From a bacterium (lineage in GTDB: Bacteria > Desulfobacterota > DSWW01), in the NCBI GenBank assembly GCA_028277985.1, contig JANQFG010000289.1:62001-126000 (forward strand): DNA of 64,000 nucleotides. Reading direction: 5' to 3'. The notes below the pieces were generated by a model. It was not told the DNA's origin. It did not search any database and saw only the letters and a list, made by a program, of their open reading frames with translations. The translations under genes were made by a program, and so were the position numbers. Shown here in pieces: positions 37,680 through 45,668 of the stretch (its first letter is position 1; every line of letters begins with the position of its first letter).

Positions 37680-38384
37680 GAGACCTCCACAAAGTGACAA
37701 TTTGCGGCACTCGGGACCTTATCGTTTGAGACAATAGCAGTAGTGTTATATGGGCACCTAGAGTGTACTTCTCGTCGTGGCAGGATGCTGTTACCACTAT
37801 ACGATAACACCAATAACATGTCAACGAAAACACTACTATAACACACTATTTCTTTAACCGAATATCAATCCTATATGACTCCATGCCGATCTCCCCCAGA
37901 GACCACGTTGTCTATGAGTGGACCGAAGGACAGGGACAGGGCCCCGTAAGGTTCGTTGGGGCGAGTCACTATGCAGAGCACCGAATGTTCTTGGATGATT
38001 TTTCGCTCAACGCTCTTCCCGAAACGCTACCGTGGGGTTACGGATACGCCCCCGAAACCCTTTCCGTCCATGGCCACCGGGCTGTACATAGATCCGGCGC
38101 TCTAAACCTGCTGCAGCACTCCTCCTCCCGGCTTCGGCCGTCCTGGTGCTGAGGTTCAGGCCGACACGGAAACAGGAACCCACCGCTCTCACCAAGGTCT
38201 GATCGAGACATCCTGCTTGCCCCTTCCCTTGTCGTAATACCTGGCGGCCAAACGTTTGGGCCTATAGTAGAACGTCCTGTTGCCTTTTAGCATATTTTTG
38301 TTGACCCGCATCAGCACAGGGCCCTAGACTGATTCCTATGGAAGACACCTTCCCCAATCCAGAATACAGAAAAGGAGTAAGAAA
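37680..38384. other. AT-rich intergenic region with short dyads
   Basis: About 700 bases without a convincing gene. 37735-37860 is AT-rich and holds repeated TAACAC/GTTA motifs, for example GTTA-N11-TAAC at 37790-37808, probably the control region of the DUF222/HNH gene. A plus-strand open frame at 37883-38152 has no recognisable features and is not called. AAGGAGTAAGAAA just before 38385 is the ribosome site of the next gene. Confidence 0.4.
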
Positions 38385-38816
38385 ATGGCAGACGATACGA
38401 TGCTGCAACTTGCCAAGGATATGCTTGGCTACGACGACAAGCAGTGGAAGGCCTGGCAGAGCAACCCCCGGAACCTGCAAATACTCGAGAACTTCGAGGC
38501 CCTCCAGCAATACAAGATCGTGGCGGAAATAAAGAGCGCTTATGGATGTGCAGCGGGCCACAAGGCAGGCGACCGGATCGTCCTCGGCGGTGACGGCGCT
38601 CTGCTCTGCAAGGAGAATCCGGAAAAGGTCTGCATCGGCATTCTGTCCCCCATGAGCGGGCACGTCGGCGCAGCCATGGACAAGCTCTTCGACGCAATCC
38701 TCAAGGGGGAGGAACCGGAACAGGTCCCTATGAACAACTTCCACTGCATAGATGTGGGCGTCGACCACGGGGGCTGGGGCGAGGTCGTGGCCGAGGTGAA
38801 GATCGAGAAGGGCTGA
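38385..38816 (+). CDS. Small conserved protein, TIGR04076-like
   Basis: The 143-aa product has a helical N-terminal 45 residues and then a compact domain: VAEIKSAYGCAAGHKAGDRI, CIGILSPMSGHV, FHCIDVGVDHGG, EVVAEVKIEK. This order (I-K-x-x-x-G-C-x-x-G, ILxP, C near the end, final V/FKIE) is like the TIGR04076 family of small anaerobe-associated proteins, which has no known function. The conserved Cys residues could bind a metal. An excellent ribosome site (AAGGAGTAAGAAA) precedes the ATG and a strong GC hairpin follows the stop. Confidence 0.6.
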   Translation: MADDTMLQLAKDMLGYDDKQWKAWQSNPRNLQILENFEALQQYKIVAEIKSAYGCAAGHKAGDRIVLGGDGALLCKENPEKVCIGILSPMSGHVGAAMDKLFDAILKGEEPEQVPMNNFHCIDVGVDHGGWGEVVAEVKIEKG

Positions 38817-38844
38817 GCATCCCCGGACAGATGGACTCCCCCAC

Positions 38845-38873
38845 GGGGCGCCGGACAACCACTTCGGCGCCCC
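38845..38873. terminator. GC-rich hairpin downstream of 38385-38816
   Basis: A perfect 9-bp stem (GGGGCGCCG at 38845-38853 pairing with CGGCGCCCC at 38865-38873) with an 11-base loop lies 29 bases after the stop. There is no T-run, so it would be a hairpin-only or 3'-stabilising structure rather than a classic intrinsic terminator. Confidence 0.45.
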
Positions 38874-39024
38874 CGCCGTCGCTCTAACCCCCTGTATCTC
38901 TTCCAATAGTCATCTCTCCGAGAATCCACGTATCCTTTTCTCGCGGGTCAGAGTCCTTTATGACCCCCAAGACATCATATCTTATTGGGGATTGGGACAA
39001 CCCTCACCAGGCATTGGAGCAGGT

Positions 39025-40080
39025 ATGCGAGAAGATCAAACCCTGAAGATCATCGATCTCTGCGTCTCACTCGAGGAAATGGCCTCCAAGGCATTTACTG
39101 AGCTCTCCTCGCTCAGCGAAGACGACGAACTCAGGACCTTCTGGCGTGAGATGTCCGAGGACGAAGAACGACATATCGCTTTTTGGCAGAGGCTCAGAGA
39201 GATGGCCGAAGAGCGGAGCTTGCCGCAGCTGCTGGAAAATCCAGACCAGACCCTGGCGGAACTGGAGAAAATCAAGGAACGGACCACGGATCTCATGGAC
39301 CGCTTCTCACGAAGTCGGAGCGTTCATGACGCGTTCGTCCTCGGTTATCGGATGGAATTCTATATGCTCTATTCGGTTTTCGAGATCCTGTTCCACAACC
39401 TGCGGTTCGCCACCGGGGAAAGAAACCCTGAAGAGGACTACGAGGCCCACATCAACCGGTTCGTACAGATGCTGACCAAACATGGCAAGATCACGCCGGA
39501 GCTGGAACTCCTGGGCGAGACACTGCAACACATGTGGAACGAGAACCGAAGGCTTACCCGCCTGTCCTTCTCCGACAGCCTGACCGGGCTGCAGAACATG
39601 CGGGGATTCATGACCCTGGCCAGGCAGATGTCCTACCTCGCTCTCAGGAACAGCAGAAACGTCGGGATCATGATGATCGATATCGATGATTTCAAGCGCA
39701 TCAATGATCGATACGGGCACCAACGGGGCAACGCGATCCTCAAGGCCGTGGCAGACACCATCAAGGGCAACCTGAGAAGATCGGATGTGGTCGGAAGATA
39801 CGGGGGAGAAGAGTTCATCACCTTCCTGTTCGAAACGGACGGATTCGGAAACAGATGCATCGCCGAGAAGATCAGGGGATCCATCGAAAAACAGACCCCT
39901 GAAGGAATCTCGCTAACAGTCAGCATCGGCGCCGCAGATGGAGAGATCGGTCCGGAGGTGGACAAGGACCTGGAGGGGCTGATCGCCAGGGCCGACACAT
40001 GTCTGTATGCAGCGAAGCGAAAAGGCAAGAACAGGGTCGTCTGCAACGAGCTGCCGTTCGAATCATCACAGGCGCTCTAG
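39025..40080 (+). CDS. Ferritin-like domain fused to GGDEF diguanylate cyclase
   Basis: From ATG 39025 (GGAGC upstream; an in-frame start at 38992 is also possible) the product is 351 aa. Residues 5-125 form a helical ferritin/rubrerythrin-like bundle with candidate di-iron ligands (E17/E18, the ExxH at E47-H50, and further Glu/His in HDAFVLGYRMEFYM). A GGDEF domain follows (about 178-340) with DSLTGLQN, the active-site GGEEF (260-264) and an I-site RxxD (R251-D254). It should make cyclic-di-GMP under control of the N-terminal domain, perhaps sensing oxygen or iron. No signal peptide or membrane segment is visible, so it acts in the cytoplasm. Confidence 0.82.
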   Translation: MREDQTLKIIDLCVSLEEMASKAFTELSSLSEDDELRTFWREMSEDEERHIAFWQRLREMAEERSLPQLLENPDQTLAELEKIKERTTDLMDRFSRSRSVHDAFVLGYRMEFYMLYSVFEILFHNLRFATGERNPEEDYEAHINRFVQMLTKHGKITPELELLGETLQHMWNENRRLTRLSFSDSLTGLQNMRGFMTLARQMSYLALRNSRNVGIMMIDIDDFKRINDRYGHQRGNAILKAVADTIKGNLRRSDVVGRYGGEEFITFLFETDGFGNRCIAEKIRGSIEKQTPEGISLTVSIGAADGEIGPEVDKDLEGLIARADTCLYAAKRKGKNRVVCNELPFESSQAL

Positions 40081-40105
40081 GCAGGGGGCCGTCTATCTCA
40101 CAGAC

Positions 40106-42835
40106 CTAACGAAATCGTCTCCTGAGGATGATCAACCCGAGGAATGCCAGGGGTAGGGCTATCATCAGGCTGTTGAATGCTGAAGAGTTGTTCGGCTGAC
40201 CACCCGCAGCCATGGACGCCTGGGCATCCGCTGCGGTCCACTCCTCCCCCGGGATGTCCTCTTTATGCACCCAGAGCTCGGTTCCGGTGGCGGGTTCCGT
40301 GGCGGCGAAGAACAGCATTCCGTGCACGCTGGTGAGTCCCCACGGGAATGACGTGCCCGGGCCTGGCCAGATGTCCTGTACCATAACTGTACCCGGCTCG
40401 CTTCCGTCGCTCTTCCACAACTCAGAGCCGCTCTCGGGCGTGAAGGCCACAAAGAACAACGTTCCGTGCAGATTCATCAGATCTCTAGGACGAGACTCCG
40501 AATTTCCCGGCCGGATATCCTTTACCATGAACGAACCCTCGTGGGTGCCGTCACTTCTCCACAGTTCCTCACCGTCTGTATCGTTTGAAGCGCTGAAGAA
40601 GAGAATTCCGTTTACGTCCGTCAGATACTGTGGATAAGAGCCGTATGATCCTGGCCAGATGTCCCTGACCAACACTGTCCCGATTTCGGTCCCGTCACTC
40701 TTCCACAGCTCTTCCCCATTTGTGTCATCCCTGGCTACGAAAAACACGGTGCCGTTCACATCCGTGAGAAAACCAGGGTAGGATCCTGATGGGCCCGCTC
40801 GAATATCTCTGACCATAAGGGTGCCGGCCTCGGTACCGTCGCTCTTCCAGAGTTCTGCACCGTTCGTCCCGTCGTCCGCGGCGAAAAACAACACACCGCC
40901 TACTTCGGTCAGGCGGTCAGGAGCAAAGGAGGGCGCCCCTGTCGTGATTCGTTTGACCACAACCGTTCCCGCCTCGGTGCCATCACTCTTCCACAGCTCG
41001 TAGTCGTCGCCACTGTCGCGCGCAGTGAAGAACAGGGTACCGTCGACATCCACCAGATCTTCCGGGGATATGTCTTTAACCCGAACGGTTCCAATCTCGG
41101 TCCCATCGCTCTTCCATAGCTCATAGTCCGATTCGCCGACTGTGGAGATGAAGAAGAGCGTGCTCCCAACACTGGTTAGATACTCTGCGGCAATCTCTTT
41201 TACCAGAACCGTCCCCACCTCGGTGCCATCGCTCTTCCAGAGTTCCCACCCGGTGGTGTCCTTGGCGACCGTGAAGAATAACGTCCCGTTCACATTCTCC
41301 AGTTCCTCAGGCGAGCACTCTTGTATCCGGAAGGTTCCGGCCTCGGTCCCGTCGCTTCTCCACAAGTCTGCCCCGTTCGTTCCGTCATAGGCTCTGAAGA
41401 AGAGCTTCCCAGCTGCTTTGGTCAGGTGCCCAAGCCCTGCAGATTCTGTTTGTGTTCTGATGTCCCTCCCTCGAACCGTACCCGCTTCGGTCCCGTCGCT
41501 CCTCCAGAGTTCGGCTCCGTGTACCCCGTCATCCGCCCTGAAGAACAAAGAGCCGTCCACCGCCGTGAGGTCACCCGGCAAGGAACCCGAGGCTCCCGGA
41601 TAGATGTCTGCTACCAATGTCGTCCCGGTCTCCGTCCCGTCGCTCCGCCATAGCTCTTCGCCGTTCAGCTCGTCTGTGGCCTGGAAGAACAGCGCATCGC
41701 TCGCCGCGACAAGGAACTCCATGTCGGAACCCAGCAGGCCGCTTCTGATGTCCTTGACCAACAGTGTGCCGGCTTCGGTCCCGTCGCTCTTCCAGAGTTC
41801 CCTGCCGACCGTATCGTCCCGGCCCGTATAGAAGAGCATTCCATTCACTACGGTCAGATCCATGGGGTAGGAGCTCGAGTACCCAGGTACGGTGTCGGCA
41901 ACCAGGACCGTGCCCACTTCGGTCCCGTCCGATTTCCATAATTCGGTTCCATGAATGCCGTCATTGGCTGCGAGGAATATCGTACCGTCTACGTTGGTGA
42001 GATAACCCGATAAGGAAGAGGAGGACCCGTTTCTTATGTCTTTGACCAACACTGTGCCGGCCCCCGTCCCGTCGCTCTTCCACAGCTCCCTCCCATGTGT
42101 GTCGTCGTCTGCCGAGAAGAAGACCATCCCCCCAACAGCAACCAGGGACAAGGGATAAGACTCTAAGAGCCCCGAAGCAATGTCTTTTACCAGAACCGTC
42201 CCCTGCTCGGTCCCGTCACTCTTCCACAACTCATCGCCATGTGTTCCGTCATTAGCAACAAAGAACAGTGTACTCTCCACGGCGGTCAGAGAATCCGGAT
42301 AGGAAGGCATTGGACCTGTTCTGATATTCTTGACCGGAAGGGTACCCGCTTCGGTCCCGTCGCTCTTCCACAACTCATCATTGTCCACAACGAAGAACAG
42401 AGTGCCGTTGACCCCCGTAAGATGAGAAGGATCCGCGTCCTCGGTTCCCGGTCGAATGTCCTTGACGAGCACCGTGCCGGATTCTGTTCCATCGCTCTTC
42501 CATAGCTCCATGCCGTTCGTGCCATCATCGGCTCTGAAGAACAAGGTACCGGACACTTCGACCAGAGAGCCAGGATAGGAGCTCTCGGGTCCCGGCCGGA
42601 TATCCTTGACCAGGACTTCGGCACCTCCGATCCCTTCACGTTTCCACAACTCAGCACCGCTCACGCCGTCACTTGCAGCAAAGAACAGGGTGCCTTCCAC
42701 TTCCGTCAGATATATAGGATAAGAAGAGGTCGTAATCGTATTGATGTCTTTGACGAGACGGGAGGCACCCTGAGCCTCTTTGCCCGGAAGCAAGAAGGCC
42801 AGGAGCACCGACAGCATGGGAATCGCTCTTTTCAT
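40106..42835 (-). CDS. Exported ELWxSDGTxxGT-repeat propeller with membrane tail
   Basis: The 909-aa product has a signal peptide (cleavage near AQGA, residue 24) and about eighteen repeats of roughly 47 residues: ELWKSDGTExGTVLVKDI ... LTxVxGTLFFxAxDGxxG. This hyalin-like/ELWxxDGT repeat is found in large exported proteins of marine and deltaproteobacterial lineages and is expected to form propellers. The C-terminus is a hydrophobic helix (LMIALPLAFLGLIIL) ending RRRFR, like other tails in this window. A promoter lies just upstream inside the left direct repeat of the toxin-antitoxin unit. Confidence 0.82.
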   Translation of the reverse strand: MKRAIPMLSVLLAFLLPGKEAQGASRLVKDINTITTSSYPIYLTEVEGTLFFAASDGVSGAELWKREGIGGAEVLVKDIRPGPESSYPGSLVEVSGTLFFRADDGTNGMELWKSDGTESGTVLVKDIRPGTEDADPSHLTGVNGTLFFVVDNDELWKSDGTEAGTLPVKNIRTGPMPSYPDSLTAVESTLFFVANDGTHGDELWKSDGTEQGTVLVKDIASGLLESYPLSLVAVGGMVFFSADDDTHGRELWKSDGTGAGTVLVKDIRNGSSSSLSGYLTNVDGTIFLAANDGIHGTELWKSDGTEVGTVLVADTVPGYSSSYPMDLTVVNGMLFYTGRDDTVGRELWKSDGTEAGTLLVKDIRSGLLGSDMEFLVAASDALFFQATDELNGEELWRSDGTETGTTLVADIYPGASGSLPGDLTAVDGSLFFRADDGVHGAELWRSDGTEAGTVRGRDIRTQTESAGLGHLTKAAGKLFFRAYDGTNGADLWRSDGTEAGTFRIQECSPEELENVNGTLFFTVAKDTTGWELWKSDGTEVGTVLVKEIAAEYLTSVGSTLFFISTVGESDYELWKSDGTEIGTVRVKDISPEDLVDVDGTLFFTARDSGDDYELWKSDGTEAGTVVVKRITTGAPSFAPDRLTEVGGVLFFAADDGTNGAELWKSDGTEAGTLMVRDIRAGPSGSYPGFLTDVNGTVFFVARDDTNGEELWKSDGTEIGTVLVRDIWPGSYGSYPQYLTDVNGILFFSASNDTDGEELWRSDGTHEGSFMVKDIRPGNSESRPRDLMNLHGTLFFVAFTPESGSELWKSDGSEPGTVMVQDIWPGPGTSFPWGLTSVHGMLFFAATEPATGTELWVHKEDIPGEEWTAADAQASMAAGGQPNNSSAFNSLMIALPLAFLGLIILRRRFR

Positions 42836-42877
42836 GGGCTCGCCCCCTAGGCCATTCCGTTTGGAGCTAGATATTCT

Positions 42878-42906
42878 AATATAGAGAAATTAGTTCTAGA
42901 TTGCAA
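42878..42906 (-). promoter_or_regulatory. Predicted promoter of the ELWxSDGT gene, inside direct repeat A
   Basis: On the minus strand TTGCAA (42906-42901), a 17-base spacer and TATATT (42883-42878) lie 43 bases before ATG 42835. The spacer is the start of a sequence repeated at 43788, where the matching position has TACAAT (43788-43783) upstream of the antitoxin gene. Confidence 0.45.
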
Positions 42907-43010
42907 GGAGAGGAAATCCGGGGTTTTGTGAAGAATCCTACCCAGTGGGCCTGTGGTGCCGACACCATGGGAGGAGCCCTCCTGAACCGGTTTTGACGAG
43001 AATCGTCGCC
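42882..43010. repeat. Direct repeat A flanking toxin-antitoxin module 1
   Basis: About 130 bases nearly identical to 43788-43918, both in the same orientation, running from TAGAGAAATT to CGTCGCC. The conserved middle part contains two small dyads, TGGTG/CACCA (42954-42967) and AGGAG/CTCCT (42972-42983). The copies lie about 906 bases apart and enclose the antitoxin and toxin genes. Confidence 0.85.
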
Positions 43011-43028
43011 ATTGCTCAGCACACCGGA

Positions 43029-43444
43029 TCAGTCTTCCTGTTTCAGGTACTTCTCCGCGAAGGCTCGGGGTCGAATGACTCGTACACCACCATGCCCTGT
43101 TTGCGGCGAGAAGATGCCGGTCTCCACTGATGATGTGTTTGGCTCCGGCGGCCACCGCACAATGAATGAATTTGTCGTCATCGGGATCGGAACAAATCTG
43201 CACTGCCCCTATCGTATCCTCAACAAGTATTGATATGTTGAGGATGAGAGCAAGGAAGTGCTGAAGATCTGGGTTGGGATGTCGTTTGCTGAACTGTGAA
43301 CCGACCCGCGAGTACTCCGCGAAGATTTCAGGGGACACGGCCATCTCGCAGTGACCAAAAAAAACACGCATCCAGAATTCGAGAAGGGATCCCTGAAAAG
43401 AAAACGCCTGAGATGAAGACGTTCGTGTCGATCACAACTCTCAC
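43029..43444 (-). pseudogene. PIN-domain toxin (VapC-like), frameshifted
   Basis: From GTG 43444, overlapping the antitoxin stop, the frame reads RVVIDTNVFISGVFFSG, a classic PIN start with the first catalytic Asp. It shifts at an eight-base A/T homopolymer (43358-43365 region); losing one base restores MAVSPEIFAEY ... DPDDDKFIHCAVAAGA ... ISGDRHLL. A second one-base shift near 43100-43110 is needed to reach the usual end VRVIRPRAFAEKYL and the stop at 43029. With both repairs the protein would be a normal 138-aa PIN RNase of the COG1569 type. Either the toxin is dead or the two shifts are assembly errors at low-complexity sites; the sequence cannot decide. Confidence 0.75.
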
Positions 43445-43710
43445 TTGTTGCGACCCCTGACCTTCTTCACGGCCGAGTCAATGTCGGAGCGACTGAGTCC
43501 AGCCTCACGCACCTGCCTGCGAAGTCGGCGCTTCAGTTCGTTATAATTATCTATGGACGGCGGGGAGATCAACTTGAGCATTAGGACATCGCCCTGTCCG
43601 ATGACCACGAACTGAGATCCCGTCTTCAAGCCGAGTTGGTCTCGGATCTTCTCCGGAATCACAACCTGACCTCTGGAAGACATCTTGGTTGTAGCCACGG
43701 TTTCTGACAT
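43441..43710 (-). CDS. AbrB/MazE-type antitoxin
   Basis: The 89-aa product has the swapped-hairpin AbrB motif MSSRGQVVIPEKIRDQLGLK (residues 10-29) followed by a helical toxin-binding tail (YNELKRRLRRQVREAGLS). It is encoded immediately upstream of the PIN gene, with the stop codon overlapping the toxin GTG (GTGA). Antitoxins of this family neutralise the cognate PIN RNase and repress their own operon. GGAGGGAG lies seven bases before ATG 43710 and a perfect dyad lies just upstream of that. Confidence 0.85.
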   Translation of the reverse strand: MSETVATTKMSSRGQVVIPEKIRDQLGLKTGSQFVVIGQGDVLMLKLISPPSIDNYNELKRRLRRQVREAGLSRSDIDSAVKKVRGRNK

Positions 43711-43727
43711 AATCTACTCCCTCCACT

Positions 43728-43745
43728 AATCTTACTGATAAGATT
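43728..43745 (-). promoter_or_regulatory. Operator-like palindrome of antitoxin module 1
   Basis: AATCTTA-CTGA-TAAGATT is a perfect 7-bp inverted repeat located 18-35 bases upstream of the antitoxin start, between a TACAAT -10-like hexamer (43783-43788) and the gene. AbrB-type antitoxins bind such dyads to autoregulate, so it is the likely operator. Confidence 0.55.
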
Positions 43746-43787
43746 GTTGCACGAATAGAGAGCCGTTGCAAGTGTATATTTCAATTG

Positions 43788-43918
43788 TAGAGAAATTCGT
43801 TCTAGATTCCGGGGCCATGTATCTGCCCTTCTGTGAAGAATCCTACCCAGCGGGCCTGTGGTGCCGACACCATGGGAGGAGGAGCCCTCCTGAACCGGTT
43901 TTGAGGAGGAACGTCGCC
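43788..43918. repeat. Direct repeat B flanking toxin-antitoxin module 1
   Basis: Second copy of the roughly 130-base repeat (see 42882-43010), with a few substitutions and small indels. It lies upstream of the antitoxin gene and directly before the gap that leads into the RiPP-type cluster (44107 onward). The gap 43919-44106 holds no other gene; AAAGGAG at 44088-44094 is a possible ribosome site. Confidence 0.85.
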
Positions 43919-44106
43919 CTACCCCTTCAACCGCCTCGACTCGCTGCCAGGGTCGTTACACATTCCACCGCGAGGTCGAACGGGGCACCCCACACCCATT
44001 CTCCGTGACCGCATAGTGGAGCATGCGCTTTCTTCCCTTTGGCATCCTTTTTGCGCACGTTCACGAAGAAACCAAGACAAGCAAACAAAGGAGCCACAGA
44101 GCTGCA

Positions 44107-45141
44107 ATGCTACCACAGAAGAAGCCCCAAGATGCCTCTCCTCCAATGGCTGTGCCAATCCTGAGCGCGAAAGAAATCCTCGGCCGCCTCCACCCTCCGT
44201 GCCGGGGGTTGTTTCCGGTGATTCGGTTCGTGTTCCAGTCCGATGGTAAGCGCCTCCGACCACGCCTTCTCTGCCTCTCTGCCCAATTGATCGACGGGGC
44301 GCCACCTCACCTTGCAGAGGCCGCAACCCTTGTCGAGGCACTCCACAACGGGACCCTCCTTCACGACGACGTCATGGACCGCGCAAGAATCCGCCGCAAC
44401 CGGCCAACGGTCAACCGTCTCTGGGGGGATGGCGTCGCCATTCTTGCAGGGGATTACCTTCTGGCGTCCGTCATGGACCTTGCCCTCAGGACCCAGAACG
44501 CCGCCATCCTCCCTCTTGCCGTTGAGACCCTGATACAGCTCGTCGAGGGTCAGATGATGGAACTCCAGAATCAGGGCAACCTTACGCTTACCGAACGCAC
44601 CAGTATCGCCATCATCGAGAAGAAGACCGCCTCGCTCTTCGCCATGGCCTGCAAGCTGGGAGGTCTGCTCGCACGCGGGAAACCCGACCAGGTCCACGCT
44701 CTCGAGATCTTTGGTCTTCACCTTGGCGTTGCCTTCCAGTTGCTCGACGACATCCAGGACTACCTCTCCGATCGGGGCCAGACAGGAAAAGAACCCGGTC
44801 GTGACCTGGCGGAAGGCAAAGCAACCCTCCCAGTGCTCGTTGCCTTCAGACAGGCGGGCACGAAAGACAAGAAGAGGATGCGGCAGATCTTCTCTGACCC
44901 TCAGAGAGCCAAATGCCTCAGGGAGTTCACTGCTCTTGTGGAAGACTATGGCGGCTACTCCTACGCCCTGCGAGAGGCGGAAACCTGTCTGGAAAAGGCA
45001 GTGTCGTCACTTCAGAACTTCCCTGACTCGGAAGCGAAGACCCATATCGAGCAGGCAGCCTGGAAGTTGTTGAGGGAGAACACCCCGACCCAGTACAAGG
45101 AAGCAACCGGCTCCTGCGTGGGAGAAAGGAGAAGCGTCTAG
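44107..45141 (+). CDS. Polyprenyl diphosphate synthase, long-chain type
   Basis: From ATG 44107 (344 aa; in-frame ATGs at 44023 and 44149 are possible) the product is a typical all-trans class I prenyl synthase. GKRLRPRL is the IPP-binding segment, LLHDDVMD (DDxxD at 87-91) the first Asp-rich motif and FQLLDDIQDY (214-218) the second, followed by GRDLAEGKATLP. The residues four and five places before the first motif are small (Thr, Gly), which in this family goes with long products. It would condense IPP onto allylic diphosphates in the cytoplasm. It is the first gene of the cluster and three bases precede the next start, so it probably supplies the prenyl substrate for the isoprenoid-synthase-like genes downstream. 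Confidence 0.9.
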   Translation: MLPQKKPQDASPPMAVPILSAKEILGRLHPPCRGLFPVIRFVFQSDGKRLRPRLLCLSAQLIDGAPPHLAEAATLVEALHNGTLLHDDVMDRARIRRNRPTVNRLWGDGVAILAGDYLLASVMDLALRTQNAAILPLAVETLIQLVEGQMMELQNQGNLTLTERTSIAIIEKKTASLFAMACKLGGLLARGKPDQVHALEIFGLHLGVAFQLLDDIQDYLSDRGQTGKEPGRDLAEGKATLPVLVAFRQAGTKDKKRMRQIFSDPQRAKCLREFTALVEDYGGYSYALREAETCLEKAVSSLQNFPDSEAKTHIEQAAWKLLRENTPTQYKEATGSCVGERRSV

Positions 45142-45143
45142 GG

Positions 45144-45668
45144 ATGGCAACCCGAAACCGTTCCATAATCCTCGTCTCTGTCCTCTGTTTCTGGTACGCA
45201 CTCTGCGGATGCGGCACAGAAGGAGTCAGGCCACAAACGAGTCAGACAGAAGACCCTGAGCCGTCCTCGTCCTGTGCATCGCTCGAACCGCTCGTTCTTC
45301 AGCCCCCTCTGACAGGGGGAGAGTTTCATTGTCTCTGGTGCAACCGAAAGTGGACGTGGGCGATGCCCGTAGACCACAAAAGCCCATTCATTCTGGTCGC
45401 CCTGAAGTGTGAGCGTCTCCGTTCGAGAGCGTACCTCGAGCTGCGGGACGCGAATGCCTCGGTTGTATGGCAGCGGGAGATCGAACAGGGAGAAGATATG
45501 ATCCACTGTTTGCAGCCCGCAGAAATTCCCAGCGGCCCCTTCACCATCCATCTTCGTGGAACACGTGAATTCCTCATGGTTCGTGATCTCATCGAGGAGT
45601 TCCGCGGCAGTGTCTACTTGAAGGTCTTTGACGAACGGGGATACCCGCTGGAGGGTCCTGTCTTTTGA
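45144..45668 (+). CDS. Small lipoprotein of the RiPP-type cluster
   Basis: The 174-aa product has a hydrophobic signal with lipobox LCGC (Cys23). The mature part carries a CLWC pair near residue 64 followed by NRKWTW, then a beta-rich domain (KSPFILVALKC, AYLELRDANASVVW, GPFTIHLRGTREFL) that resembles a small jelly-roll or immunoglobulin-like fold. I do not recognise the family. It is locked into the cluster: it starts two bases after the prenyl-synthase stop and its own stop overlaps the TTG start of the first radical SAM gene. A role in holding or protecting the secreted product at the cell surface, including self-immunity, is only a guess. Confidence 0.65.
   Translation: MATRNRSIILVSVLCFWYALCGCGTEGVRPQTSQTEDPEPSSSCASLEPLVLQPPLTGGEFHCLWCNRKWTWAMPVDHKSPFILVALKCERLRSRAYLELRDANASVVWQREIEQGEDMIHCLQPAEIPSGPFTIHLRGTREFLMVRDLIEEFRGSVYLKVFDERGYPLEGPVF

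Noticed and set aside
37883..38152. 89-codon plus-strand open frame in the gap before 38385
   Set aside because: No ribosome site, no recognisable pattern and unusual composition; left as non-coding.
42847..43371. 174-codon minus-strand frame as an intact toxin
   Set aside because: Only its middle part matches PIN; its start lies inside a homopolymer shift and its end runs into the direct repeat.
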